Shown here one piece after another: positions 46,700 to 58,284 of a stretch of 64,000 nt of DNA (position 1 is its first letter; each line of letters starts with the position of its first letter). A program made the position numbers and the translations under genes. Source of the stretch: Siphonodentalium dalli (Eukaryota; Mollusca; Scaphopoda; Gadilida; Siphonodentaliidae); NCBI GenBank assembly GCA_032622095.1, contig CP136069.1:158399043-158463042 (forward strand). Direction: 5' to 3'. The notes beneath the pieces are model-generated. The model saw nothing but the letters and a program-made list of their open reading frames with translations. It was not told where the DNA came from and made no database searches.

Positions 46700-49600
46700 T
46701 AGGTAAATATCACCATTGAAAATGTGAGAATTAGTTTGGCTAATATTTATGGGCCAAATAACGATAACCCAGAATTTTACCATAACCTGCAAAAAGCAAT
46801 TACTAAAATAGGCAATACTCAAATCGTAATATGTGGTGATTGGAATTTGGTTCAAAATCAAACGTCCGATACTTTTAACTATAAACATACAAACAGTCCA
46901 CGCGCACAAGAGGCGGTGCATAGTCTTGTCGATAGGCTCGAACTAATTGATGTATGGAGATCCAATAATAAAGAACTTAAGCGTTTCACTTGGAGAAGAA
47001 AGTCACCTATAAAAATGGCGAGGCTGGACTATTTCCTCGTATCAGATGATATTTTAAGCCAAATTGGAGAGAAACCAAACATACTGCCGGGATATAGATC
47101 CGATCACTCGATTATAACATTATCACTAACATTAAATACTCACCAGAAGGGTCACGGTTTTTGGAAATTTAATCTTTCACTTCTACGAGACAAAACATAT
47201 ATCGATATGATGAATGAGCTCATTGAAACCAATAAGATTCGATACAACTACACTACAGACGAATTAGATAGTTCCCCTCATCATACTTGTAAATGTGATA
47301 TCAGCAAAAGACTTTTTCTAGATTCACTTTTATTGGATATAAGAGGGGCTACCATTGCTTACTCTTCAAACAGAAAACGAGATCGTAAATCAAAAGAAGA
47401 ATCTCTACAGAAAGCTAAATATGATCTTACCGAATTGGTTGATAAGAATGGGTCGGACATTGAACAGAAGGTGAAACTTCTGGATGAGATACAAAAAGTC
47501 GATAACGAGTTAATGGATATGAGAAAGGAAGCTACAATGGGTGCAATGATAAGATCTAGAGCAAAATGGATCGAGGATGGCGAAAAACCAACAAAATATT
47601 TCTTAAATTTGGAAAAGCGTAATTATATATCCAAAACCCTGACCAATCTGATAGACTCAAATGGGAAATTATTAACCTACCAAAATGACATTATTAAAGA
47701 AGCTCGTAACTTTTATCAAACTTTATACGCTTCAAAATGCACTACTCAATCCGAGACACATTTTGCCACTTTCGACAATAACGTTTTGAAACTAAATAAA
47801 GATATTTCAGATAGTATAGAAGGGCCAATCACCATACATGAACTGTCTGCAGTATTAAAACAAACAAAGAATGGTAAGACATGTGGATTGGATGGATTTC
47901 CGTATGAATTTTGGAAATTTTTCTGGCGAAAGCTTGGGCCTATTTTATGTGAATCTCTCAATGAGTCCTATAAATCAGGAGAGCTCTCCATTACACAAAA
48001 ACAAGGAATTATAACTCTTCTCCCCAAAAAAGACAAAGACAGACATCTTCTAAAAAATTGGAGACCGATTACCTTATTGAACAGCTCATATAAGCTGGCA
48101 TCTGCATGTATAGCTCAGCGGATGAAACAAGTTCTCCCCCATATCATTAACGAGGACCAAACGGGTTTCTTGAAGGGCCGATACATAGGAGACAATACAC
48201 GACTGATTTATGATCTTATATACCAAACTAACTTGAAGAAAATTCCTGGCCTCTTACTACTTTTAGATTTTGAGAAAGCATTTGACTCTGTATCGTGGAA
48301 ATTCATGCACAAATGTCTTGAATTTTTCAACTTTGGAGAAACGATAAAAAAATGGATTTCAATATTTTATACGAATATTAACTCTTCCTTACTCATAAAT
48401 GGGCACATATCACAATGTTTCACACTAGGTCGAGGCTGTCGGCAGGGCGATCCTATATCTCCGTACATTTTTTTGATTTGCGCAGAAATCCTAGGTCTCA
48501 TGATTAGAAATAATAAAAAAATCAAAGGAATTACCCTCGATGGTTTTGAATTTAAGTTAACGCAGTACGCAGACGACACGACACTTATTCTAGACGGTTC
48601 CGAAAGTAGTCTGAGTGAGGCTTATTCCACCCTAAATGCCTTTGCTAAAATATCGGGACTCAATCTCAATGCGAGTAAGTGTCAGGCGTCGTGGATTGGA
48701 TCAATGGTGGGGCGGCAAGAAAATATATGTCCGGACCTGCATCTCACATTTTCTGACTCATTTAATCTTCTTGGAATCAACTTTAATACTACTTTAAACA
48801 AAATGTCGATTAATTTTGAAAATAAGCTGAATGAAATTAAACGATTAACAGAAACATGGAATCATCGACTACTTACCCCATTTGGTCGTATAACAGTTAT
48901 AAAATCCATCATTATCCCCAAATTAACTCACCTATTCATCGCATTACCTAACCCCAACAACAATTTCATGACCAAACTCGAAAAAATACTATTCAATTTT
49001 CTCTGGAATTCCAAGCGGGACCGAGTAAAAAGAAAACTCGTCTGTCAAGACCACTCTCACGGTGGAATGAAAATGGTAGATGTAAACAATTTCCTCATGT
49101 CAATGAAAATAACTTGGGTGAGACGATTGTTATTGAAAAGTTCAAAATGGACACCCCTAACCGACCTTCCTATCACCAAAGACCACCTATTTCTGACATA
49201 CAACCATGCTTTTCTAAAAAACAAAGCTAATGTCGTGAACAATCCTTTCTGGCATGACGTACTACTGGCTTTTGCAAATATGTTAGAAAAAAATAAGAAA
49301 CAAAATCGATTTCAGGCATGCACTGTTTGGAACAACCCCGATATAAAACTGGAAGGACATACCATTAATTTTTTTTCATGGCAAAAAAAAGGAATTATAT
49401 ATGTAAATGACTTGTTTCAAAGAGGTGGCATATTACACACAGAACAATCTTTATTCGAATGTTATCATATACGTACAGATTTTCTGACAATGAACAGCAT
49501 CCGCCAACAAATAATAGCTATGTCACAAAAGCTCAACCAACCCTTATTTCGTATTGAAAGCCCTTTCCTTCCAAGTAATTTTGTTATCCCATTGAACAAT

Positions 49601-50630
49601 ACTCATGGTGGACAGGACTTCTACAAAATTTTAAATTCAATGAATATCGTACCAAAATCCCATACAAAATGGCAGGCTGAATTTGAGGATAATGACATTC
49701 AATGGGAAAACTACAACCGGCTTGCTTTCACCACGACGCCTGACACGAAAATGTGGTGGTTACAATATAGAATTAATCATAGAATACTTTCCACAAAGAA
49801 ATTTCTTAAAATGGTCAACCTAGAACAAAATGATTTATGTAATCGCTGCGGCACAACATCTGAAGATATATCCCATATTTTTTGGGACTGTCCGCTTGTA
49901 AAAAACTTTATAAATGATGTTACTATTTGGTGCAAATCAAATGGTATCGCCTTGTTAGCCACAAGAAAGATTGCAATTCTTGGATCCCTATCAATGGGCG
50001 GTAACTCTATGATGAATCTGTTTTGGCTACTGATAAAACAATACATATACAAAACTAAATTTAATCCTGATATGTTATCACTAAAATCCTTTCTATCAGA
50101 ACTACAATCTAGATATTTACAGGAGAAATTGTTGGCACAGTGCCAAATGAAATTACCCTCTTTTGAGAAAAACTGGTTTTTAATCATTGAAGCTCTTAAC
50201 AAAACGTCAGAAGCAAACAAACCATGATGTATCAAAATATCGTTCCCGAGGAATAAGTGCCGAAAAACCGCCGAGTTGACCCACCAGAAAGGGAAAAAAC
50301 TTATTTCAACATCAATCAAAATCCCATTATACTCAGCAAAGAGCTATATATACACAATTAATATCTTATAAGCCTTGAACCTACCGATATTAGCTCTTTG
50401 ACTAAACATATGTCTAACATAGCCTGCGGGACCCATACCAGAAACGTGTATAATTATAAACTTGTCGCGATGAGTGAAAGAGCATGTGAGCGAAAGGATG
50501 TATGCAAGTTACTGATAGACTGGGGATGAAAGAGTTAGTGTGTGATCTTTTTTTGCAAATCTTGTTACAATATTTATATACATTTAATCTTGATCAATAA
50601 AAACTTTAAAAAAAAAAAAAAAAAAAAAAT
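46700..50630 (+). mobile_element. L1/Tx1-type LINE, 5'-truncated
   Basis: Endonuclease homology starts at once after 46702 (VNITIENVRISLANIYGPN), with the first part of ORF2 and all of ORF1 missing. The left end is therefore a truncation typical of target-primed reverse transcription. ORF2 runs intact to 50227. A 3' untranslated region of about 380 bp has AATAAA near 50596 and ends in an A tract (about 50608-50629). Target-site duplications are not obvious by eye. An unbroken ORF with a clean A tail indicates a recent insertion. It is antisense to the minus-strand membrane-protein gene, within its intron. Confidence 0.93.
46703..50227 (+). CDS. LINE ORF2 protein: endonuclease (partial) and reverse transcriptase
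   Basis: This frame encodes the replication protein of the LINE: nicking of target DNA by the APE-like endonuclease, then reverse transcription primed at the nick. Counting from codon 46724, endonuclease motifs are GDWN (38-41), RLDYF (100-104) and SDHS (126-129). The N-terminal Asn and Glu catalytic motifs are lost with the truncation. The reverse transcriptase shows NWRPITLLNSSYK, DFEKAFDS (from 515), GRGCRQGDPISPY (about 569) and the catalytic QYADDTT (about 615). A CCHC-type zinc knuckle, CNRCG...H-x4-C, is at about 1039-1057. Motif style fits the L1/Tx1 group. There is no in-frame stop over more than 1,160 codons. The frame is open from 46703 (a stop lies at 46700-46702) and has no proper start codon because it is truncated. 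It probably cannot move on its own without the endonuclease N-terminus. Confidence 0.95.
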   Translation, partial: VNITIENVRISLANIYGPNNDNPEFYHNLQKAITKIGNTQIVICGDWNLVQNQTSDTFNYKHTNSPRAQEAVHSLVDRLELIDVWRSNNKELKRFTWRRKSPIKMARLDYFLVSDDILSQIGEKPNILPGYRSDHSIITLSLTLNTHQKGHGFWKFNLSLLRDKTYIDMMNELIETNKIRYNYTTDELDSSPHHTCKCDISKRLFLDSLLLDIRGATIAYSSNRKRDRKSKEESLQKAKYDLTELVDKNGSDIEQKVKLLDEIQKVDNELMDMRKEATMGAMIRSRAKWIEDGEKPTKYFLNLEKRNYISKTLTNLIDSNGKLLTYQNDIIKEARNFYQTLYASKCTTQSETHFATFDNNVLKLNKDISDSIEGPITIHELSAVLKQTKNGKTCGLDGFPYEFWKFFWRKLGPILCESLNESYKSGELSITQKQGIITLLPKKDKDRHLLKNWRPITLLNSSYKLASACIAQRMKQVLPHIINEDQTGFLKGRYIGDNTRLIYDLIYQTNLKKIPGLLLLLDFEKAFDSVSWKFMHKCLEFFNFGETIKKWISIFYTNINSSLLINGHISQCFTLGRGCRQGDPISPYIFLICAEILGLMIRNNKKIKGITLDGFEFKLTQYADDTTLILDGSESSLSEAYSTLNAFAKISGLNLNASKCQASWIGSMVGRQENICPDLHLTFSDSFNLLGINFNTTLNKMSINFENKLNEIKRLTETWNHRLLTPFGRITVIKSIIIPKLTHLFIALPNPNNNFMTKLEKILFNFLWNSKRDRVKRKLVCQDHSHGGMKMVDVNNFLMSMKITWVRRLLLKSSKWTPLTDLPITKDHLFLTYNHAFLKNKANVVNNPFWHDVLLAFANMLEKNKKQNRFQACTVWNNPDIKLEGHTINFFSWQKKGIIYVNDLFQRGGILHTEQSLFECYHIRTDFLTMNSIRQQIIAMSQKLNQPLFRIESPFLPSNFVIPLNNTHGGQDFYKILNSMNIVPKSHTKWQAEFEDNDIQWENYNRLAFTTTPDTKMWWLQYRINHRILSTKKFLKMVNLEQNDLCNRCGTTSEDISHIFWDCPLVKNFINDVTIWCKSNGIALLATRKIAILGSLSMGGNSMMNLFWLLIKQYIYKTKFNPDMLSLKSFLSELQSRYLQEKLLAQCQMKLPSFEKNWFLIIEALNKTSEANKP

Positions 50631-51851
50631 TTCGACAATGTTTTCTTAAAATAAGATTTATCTGTTCTTGGATACGTTTTAGCACCAAGACCAGTCAGCA
50701 GACTGAGCCTATATAAGAACAGACAAAAATAATAAATGAACAAATCAAAGTTATCATGGTGCTTTGTGTGATTGATTACGGTTCAATTTCATTTCAGTCG
50801 CAATGCCATATCACTACTAGGAACCAAATCAAGTGGTCAGGAAATGTATATCGAATTAACTGTGCATAAAGCGGACAGTTGATGATATGAAATCTACATG
50901 ATATACTTACTAAAAGAACATTGATGATAGGTTTTATCAACTAGGAGTGATGAGTATATATTCAGGAACAGACTAGTGTACTGTGCAAATATAAATATTA
51001 AGCCACGCATAAGTTAGCATACAACTACTCGTGAAATAATAGTACTTGTGAACTATCAACTGTAAATAGTGCATTTATAAGGCTACAAATTAAACTATTC
51101 AAAGTGTTGGCAATATCTTAAATACTAGTTTAGGAATCTGGTGTAAACCTTAATAATATAATCAAGTTGAATGACACGTGATTGGGTGTGAAAGCAGTCT
51201 ATATTGAACTCAATTGAATATTCTACCCATAAATATTGTTTTCTGCCTTTCAAATTGTAGCGTCATTCTTCAAGCATTGTGTCGAAATTCTTGATCGCAA
51301 ATATCAACTTTCATAATGTTTTAGATACTTCGATGACTATATGATTAGTTCGCTCCACCCGAGCACAAATATTTATCTCATATATATTCTGTTATTACGT
51401 TGCGAGTGATACACTGTCCGTCTGATTGCTTGAATCAACACATCTCATTTTGTGACAAAACGAAAACTGTGCGATGAACAGCAATTGTATAATTATTTGA
51501 GTATGTTAAGTTGTTTCTCAGCCCTAATTTTCGGTACTTTGAATTCATAGTCCAAAACGGCACACGAATGGTCGTTAGATGAGCTTACACCGAGACAGTT
51601 TGAATAATTATATCGTGAGAAATTAGTTTGTTCATGAGCTGGGCAGAACACCGTCCACATATAATTGCTCGTGTAATTAACATGGCATAGCCATACTTTT
51701 GAGACTTAAGCCACATCAAATGGATACTTTGACAGACAGACAGATATACTGTAAAATAAAGATATATAGCAGTTATTGACTGCAACTTTGGAAGAGATGG
51801 CAGGGATTATTATCATTCTTTTAATCGACATGCTGAATATATATATATGTC
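50631..51851. other. unannotated AT-rich sequence (intron of the minus-strand gene model)
   Basis: I recognise nothing here. Confidence 0.4.
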
Positions 51852-52006
51852 ATCAACGTCATTTTTCGGTTGATCTATGAGCGTATAGACCGATCAGTAG
51901 ACGAATAACATACTGTATAATTCCGCGAAGAGGATTATACTAAGTATGTTATTCGTCTACTGATCGGTCTATACGCTCACAGATCAACCGAAAAACGACG
52001 TTGATG
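51852..52006. repeat. long palindrome, arms about 64 bp
   Basis: The left arm 51852-51915 and right arm 51942-52006 pair with few mismatches, across GAGCGTATAGACCGATCAG and TAGACGAATAACATACT and their complements. The loop is about 26 bases. It would form a stable hairpin if transcribed. Confidence 0.95.
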
Positions 52007-53826
52007 GCTTATAATTACAACTATAACACTTTATTTTCAGCTATCTACTATTAATCCATCTCAGAAAATTAATTTCCAAAACATGATTTTCCGTTGGACG
52101 ATCTCAAAATTTGGTTGATGGGCCGAAAATAAATTGGCCGAAATTGTCAACGAGCAACTTCGTCAAGCAAACTTTCCGAAAATAAATATTTACGCTTCAA
52201 CTTCAATTATCAGTAATGAACAATCCATGATAAAAAGAATTACTTGTTTGGCTACGATTTACGTTTAAAATGACTCAACAACAACCCAATAATTACCAAC
52301 ACACACAGAGTCGAATCCGCGATCTCCGGTAAAATTATTAACTCCAGACCAGTCATCATCATCATTTACATCATGATCATGGCCGGTGTAATTTGTAAAC
52401 AAATGCCCTGATCATATCTAATGTGCTCATGACAAATGTCATGTCATTATCGTTGTAATAAAGCTGAAAAATGTTAAAAGGGTTGTAATCGGGTAACACA
52501 TTTTATTTATTTCCAATAAATTTTGCCATGTTGATCAGCCTGATTTAGGTTACAATACACCAAATAGAAATTAGTAGAGTGATTTCCCCTGGGACCCCCA
52601 AGCTAGGATCAGCATAAAAAAAATTCTGGCAGCCGAATGGTCAATGATACATGGATGAAAATTGCACGAAAAAATGCACAAACGTGTTTCCCGACGAGAA
52701 ACATCAAATATAACCACACGGTGAACAGTTACGGCTGTCAAATTGGCGAATAATTTATGGGAGGGGTTGGTGTTTTTTTCGATGTCATTTTTTCTCAATT
52801 TTAAGGGTAGTGTGACGTTTGTCAAACTGCAGCGAGATCGAGATCGTTGACAAGTACTTTTGAGCACATTTTCTTGTGTCTAAAAGGACGTTCTTCAATT
52901 TTTTATACTCGTGCAGGGTCAAAGCTTTCATGCGAATACAGGCCAGCAGTATTTGTTAACACTGAGGCCTTTGCAAATCATTTGGTGTATTGTAACCTTT
53001 ATGATAAGTTGTGTTCACAGCAGTAACTATACACGTTGTCGTAGACGCTTTTTCGAAAATTGGACAAATAAAAAACGCGGCACGAACTTTGAGTGTTCAA
53101 TCGAGCTTTACAGAAACATGAATATACGGCTGAAATGAACAGACATAAGTATAGTATAGTGTAGATAAGAAGCAGAGACATGGAATATAGACATAGACTA
53201 CTTGTTCAAATGTTTCTAACATTGAGTTTTCGAGTTGTTTTTTCACTGAAATTCTAATGGAATTCTCGTTCCGCGCTTTCGCGTCATCCGGGGACGTCGT
53301 GTGGGGCGACGGTTATAGACTCGCCCAATTTTCTTAAAGTGTCACTACGCGATGTGACTCGTCTATTGCAAAGTCAATGCACTGATAGACGCAGGTCACG
53401 CGGTAGCCTCTCGACCAATCAAATGCCCGCATTTCGACGAAAACGAAAGTAGTTGTAATTATATACTATTGTACAGCTTCAAATATGTGTGTACCCATGC
53501 AGCGCATTTCCAACATCAGGTTCAACAAATAATTGAGTTTGTTATTTGCTTGAGTGCATATGGTTGTTGTCGAAATGCATGTATTCAATACAATAAAACT
53601 GTTCAATCTTGCAGTAAATAACGATGTGTGGTAACACAAAGACCCCCTGGGGTGACCCCATTCACTAGACCTATTGTAGTGCAGGTTGATATAGTGTCTG
53701 AGAGACATTTCGTTTTACAAACGTAGTTCCATGATAATCGATAGATGCAAGTTTTAATGGAAGTTAACATTATTTTCGTGTTTTATTAGCATAAAACAGT
53801 AAGCAGAGATGGAGTAGTTTGCTCAC
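52007..53826. other. unannotated sequence (intron of the minus-strand gene model)
   Basis: No exon or repeat copy that I can support. Confidence 0.4.
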
Positions 53827-54059
53827 GTTCGGGTGACGATGCTTCACAAACGAACTTCTTCTGTTGGTAGCAGTCATTTTCCCAAAGTATCATTTCGGGG
53901 TGAGCGTTGCTCCCAGATGTTCCAAGATGCACACACGTTTTTTGCGAGTCGAAATGGCCGATGAAGTACCCAAGACCATCGACAGTCTCACATGTATTCC
54001 ACATAGCAGCAAATCCACTGGAGTCGCCAACAATTCTAGCTCCAACATGTACATGTAGA
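53827..54059 (-). CDS. C-type lectin domain exon (C-terminal half)
   Basis: On the minus strand an acceptor (TGTGTATATTACAG) lies just above 54059 and a donor GTGAGC begins at 53826. The translation runs VGARIVGDSSGFAAMWNTC, then GYFIGHFDSQKTCVHLG, then MILWENDCYQQKKFVCEA. This is the second half of the C-type lectin fold: the IGA strand, the Cys before the loop, a WEND-C in place of the usual WND-C, and the final FVCE. Ca-dependent sugar binding is uncertain, since the EPN/QPD and EN-type residues are not clear. The incoming phase appears to be 2 and the outgoing phase is 1, which matches the PAN exon. The first half of the domain must be in another exon, which I did not find. An open frame through the donor reaches a stop at 53786 but is less likely than splicing. 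Confidence 0.7.
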
Positions 54060-54822
54060 CTGTAATATACACAAACATATATTTGATCATTTAGCATACA
54101 GCATACGATCCGTGCGCCCACGAGATACAAAGATTCATATATTTTATGCATGTCAGTTGAATCTCATGCCGTTGCTTTATATTCTACGCATCCGCATATA
54201 TTGTACTATTTTAACAAAATGTTAATTCGATTTTATCAATTGTGTACCAAGAAAACCTATGCCCTTATTAGTTCCTTCATACATAATTGTTTGTCATCAG
54301 TTCTTCGAAAGAAGGAGGTCAGTCCCAATTTCGAGATGTTTCAGTAGCATACAGAAAGCAATAAAATTGTTGGATTCTTTTCTTTTCTTTTTTCTGAAAA
54401 TACCGGGTTTTTTTTTTTTTGGGGTAAATGTTCTAAAGATGTAGTCATTTTGGATGGTGTTGGTATTGCCGCTCAACAGCTTTTTCAGATATCCCACACC
54501 AATAAGTACAAGAAAACCACACTAGTTGGACAATGTAATACCGTAATAGACACTGCATGGCTTGAGAAGTAACACATATTTAGCTCGTCTCTGATGTTGG
54601 CGGCCATGAATGTATGTCCTTATTTTTCGTCGAAAACACAATTGCCTGTTAAGCCAACAAATAGGAAATACAGAGTAGACAATATGTTTACACTTCCGGG
54701 TATGTTGTCCATTTGGGTGTCAGTGCAGGGGAAAGTGTATCATCTATACATACAGTTTACAGAATAGCGAATGTGAACATTTATGTCTTTAAATTGAAGT
54801 TCTATGATAAAATAATTATCAC
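54060..54822. other. unannotated sequence between the lectin and kringle-like exons
   Basis: The exon for the N-terminal half of the lectin domain should lie here or upstream. I looked in all minus-strand frames and could not identify it. Confidence 0.35.
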
Positions 54823-55065
54823 GGTGAGGCATGTATAAACATTGCTGGTACATCGTCTGCTCGAATGTGCTGGAACCATTGGGTGTGACCATGTCGGGAT
54901 TTAGGTTCTTGCAGAACACGAATATGTATGCATTCGGCGAAATGTTTTCTCGTGGTAGTGGAGTGGCCAAATCCCAACAGTGGTATGATACCACAAAAAG
55001 CGAAACGGGTCTTAGTTTTCGAGGTAGCCCTATCGTCGGTAGAAAACATTTTCTGGATGGTAAAT
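54823..55065 (-). CDS. kringle-like domain exon, unusual cysteine set
   Basis: A possible exon of 243 nt (81 codons) on the minus strand, phase 1 at both ends (acceptor ACTATATAG, donor GTGATA, both mediocre). The frame reads SRKCFLPTIG, then RPVSLFVVSYHCWDLATPLP, then PNAYIFVFCKNLNPD, and near the end MYQQCLYMP. The order C, then C-W with TP, then (F/Y)C-K/R-N-PD, then a late C follows the kringle pattern, and the length fits one kringle. The usual PWC reads PNG and the last Cys is missing, leaving four of six cysteines. It may be a diverged domain, a decayed exon or a coincidence. Frames on both strands are open here, which lowers confidence. Its place upstream of the lectin exon supports it. 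Confidence 0.4.
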
Positions 55066-55394
55066 CTATATAGTTTACGAACATTGTTCTCGGTCTTGTA
55101 AAAGTTTGTGGCATCTATGTATTGTAAGACTATTTGTGAAGGTACCTTACCGACAAATTAGCCTATTTCCAATGGTAATACGTAATTGGTTAATAGGGCA
55201 TTCACATAACAATATACACAGCGATATATTAATGTTATGGTATGGTATATCGCAGTTTTCGTATTGGCTTTTCTACACTAATGTTTGGAGACGTAGCTGT
55301 TCTTCTAGCCTAGTGAAAATCAAATCAATTGGATTAATTATCTCGAATGTTGAGTTTTGCGGATATTGTCATTTTAAGTTTTTGCTATATTCCT

Positions 55395-55459
55395 TTTCTC
55401 GTCGTTATATGGCTTTATTGCTAAAACGATGTTAAACCCCAATCAATCAATCAATCAAG
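55395..55459 (+). mobile_element. SINE/LINE 3' tail fragment with (AATC)n
   Basis: GTTATATGGCTTTATTGCTA, then AACGATGTTAAACCCC and four AATC units, is the kind of 3' end seen on short retroelements of molluscs and relatives. The 5' part is not apparent. It was probably truncated on insertion. Confidence 0.65.
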
Positions 55460-56990
55460 CTATATTCCTTTCCCGAAAAACAAAGGTTTGATTGGCACGT
55501 GTTATACCATGTATGCGTTCGTTGAAAGAAGAGCTTGTGGTCAGGCCAACTCTTAACAGTGCGGTGTGCTGACAATTCACTCATGTCACATGTGATGGTG
55601 ATACATAAGCTATTATTAAGTCATTGATAATAGTTGTCATATGTATGTGTAAAATATGACTTTCTTTCCCATTCTCCCCATTTAAGTAGATAGTTGTTGA
55701 AAATAATAAATGCAATAACTCTTTCTTTTACGACTATATACCAATTTCGAAAATAGCTTAAATTAAAAGTGAACAATGGGTAGCAATTGTCGTTGTCCCC
55801 CGATTTTTTCAAAGTTCGCAGCACTCTAAAATGAATTTCAGCCGTCATTCCGTCCCTCCGAATGTGGGTACCTTAACTGTGAAATGAACTCCTCCTACAG
55901 TAAAGTTCGAATACTATTTACCTAAAGCTTCGGGACATTGTAACTGACACATTGAAGATGTGCAACAGGTATTGTGTTGGCGGAAATTGTTGTTTTTATT
56001 TTAGAGTTATTGACCCCTTCTCGACTGAGTGAATATACACGTTGGTCCCTAAATATTCAGGACATTGAACGTCTCAACCTCAGTTGTCAAGTTATGTTTT
56101 GTGAGTCATAGTTTCCAAGAGACGACTTTTTTAATCGTGTCGGATCAGAGATGTCGGACCTTTCTTCTGATACAGATTGTGAAACTGAACGAAAACATCA
56201 TTGGTCACATGTGTTTTGATTGAAACATTGTCCATGTTCTCTGACTACTGGTGTCTATACACTTCGTAGCTGACAAAACGCAGATGCAGTGCGTGCTCAG
56301 CTGACGGACGATGTCCAGCAATATTTGTGTGTTAGAATGTGGATATTGAAGTTGTTTCTCGGCTGTAGTATTTTGTATATTGAATTCAGACCCCAATGGA
56401 ACATGACCATTCCATTTCTGAACGTTCACCGAGACAGTTTGAACATGTCTTCGGTTCTGAGCAATTCATCTGATCGTGTCCTGTAGCGGAGCACCATACA
56501 AATATAATTTATTTTCTCTTGCAAATCTCTTCAACACGACCCTGTTTTATGGCACTTAAAACATCGTGAATGGATGGCACGAATTTATATTCAGTGAAAG
56601 TTTCATGCATTTAACTCTGATGGGTGTTGAGAACGGCTGCATGTCGTGTTGTGTAACAGTATTGTTAACCACAAACTGTGTTGACATTATTATATATTCT
56701 AATACACTTAAGCCAATATACCCCCGGAAACATCACATATTTGCGGGGGGTTATTAATCGATAACCTGTCGCAATGTATAGTCCGGTTCACTACTTCAAT
56801 GTTAGATATTCCTACGCGCCAATATTGCCGTCAGATGAATTCCTAATCTCGGCCATGCCAATCCATCCCCGCTCACTGTTCCGTTTCTCTTCATGACGTC
56901 ACACTTACGCAGTACATGCCGGCGACGTCACGAAGTAGATATATAGAGTTGGCGCCCTTGCTACTGACTTCCGTTACTAGCTCGTTGCTA
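55460..56990. other. unannotated sequence
   Basis: No supported gene or repeat. Frames at 55621-55848, 56205-56486 and 56566-56757 have no family resemblance. Confidence 0.4.
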
Positions 56991-57037
56991 TATAAACAAA
57001 CCAGTGGCGTCGCTTTTGTCGAAATTTGACAGTCAGT

Positions 57038-57105
57038 ACATTCGCCCTGTACACATGTACTTTCAGAAAACACAAAACACCACACCGTTATATCCTATCA
57101 ATGTC
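57038..57105 (+). repeat. half-copy of the 60973-61141 palindromic element
   Basis: ATTCGCCCTGTAC, then CAAAACACCACACCGTTAT, matches the right arm at 61090-61140 (ATTCGCCCTGTATC and CAAAACGCCACACCGTTAT). Only one arm is present here. Confidence 0.6.
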
Positions 57106-58215
57106 AGTGTCTCGATATCATTTGACCAAATTTCTTGACATGAAACCGCGACAGACACGGCGTGAAATACATCGCATTGAGTAAACAATTTCAATTCAAC
57201 TGTTCAAGTTCGCGGTAAAATCAAAACCGCAATTTGTAAGTGGTAAACATCTGAAAAAGTCATGAGGTACATGCAGAAACTAATTGTTGTGCATATTTAT
57301 TTATATTTTAGGTGGCAATTTTTCATGTGAATCAGCATTTTTAACGATAAGAGCGATGCTAATTGGGGGACTATATTTAATCCAGCGCATTAAAATTAAA
57401 ACAAAAAGTCGTGAATTGGCTGAGTGTTTTCTATGTCTGCACATTTGATCGATAATTACAAGGCATTTGTGTGTCGATATAACGTTTAAAGTTCGAAGAG
57501 AATTAGAATCACTGTGTAGGATCTATTCCTAGGAATGTGGTGCTCTCCCGAGCAATATTTACGTGCTTAGCGAGCAAATATTCCGGTGTTCTGTCACATT
57601 TTGCTCACTGTGCGACAGAGATAACATGCGTGGGTAATAAACACGCGTTTTAGTAATCTTTTAAACGCAAATATTGGACGAATGAATACGAGATGGACGT
57701 GCCAAAGAAGGTGAGTAATATATGTTGTAATATTATGCCACTATATTGGCATACTGCCCAGTAATATAAATAAATTACTCAATATTTTGCGTTTTTTTGG
57801 AAATTCGTCACTTCAACGGCGTATTACCGACGTAATACTGAATACTGTATATTGTAACTGTGTATGCCTGTTCCTCAATACATTCCTGAAGTCAATGCAA
57901 CATGAAAATGTCATTAATAACATACCAAATCGAAGAAAACGACCATAAAATAGGTCTACATGTGTATTCCGGTGGTTTACTGAGTAATTCCGGTGCTTTG
58001 TGAGTTGAATAATCGTTATTCCGGTGCTGTACTGAAAACTCAGCTGGCTGAAATTATTTGTTAAGAAATTATAATACAAGCCATGCCGGGATACAAATGA
58101 AGTAGCTCACCCGTTCTGTAGTTAATATAACGTTAATTATTTTGACAATACGCTTATGCTCACAACATAGTCAACTTAATAAACTATATATAATAAAGAA
58201 CATACTATATTATAT

Positions 58216-58220
<5 letters not shown>
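57106..58220. other. unannotated sequence with a short ATTCCGGTG triplication
   Basis: Mostly nothing recognised. At 57965-58030 the motif ATTCCGGTG occurs three times, each followed by a TACTGAG or TGTGAG block. Confidence 0.45.

Positions 58221-58221
<1 letters not shown>

Positions 58222-58281
<60 letters not shown>
58222..58281. repeat. (TA)n microsatellite
   Basis: About 30 uninterrupted AT/TA dinucleotides. Confidence 0.97.

Positions 58282-58284
<3 letters not shown>

Noticed and set aside
49777-50319. Minus-strand open frame of 180 codons
   Set aside because: It is antisense to the zinc-knuckle end of the LINE ORF2 and resembles nothing.
54831-55073. Plus-strand open frame of 80 codons
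   Set aside because: It overlaps the minus-strand frame that shows kringle-like order. The plus-strand product matches no family I know.
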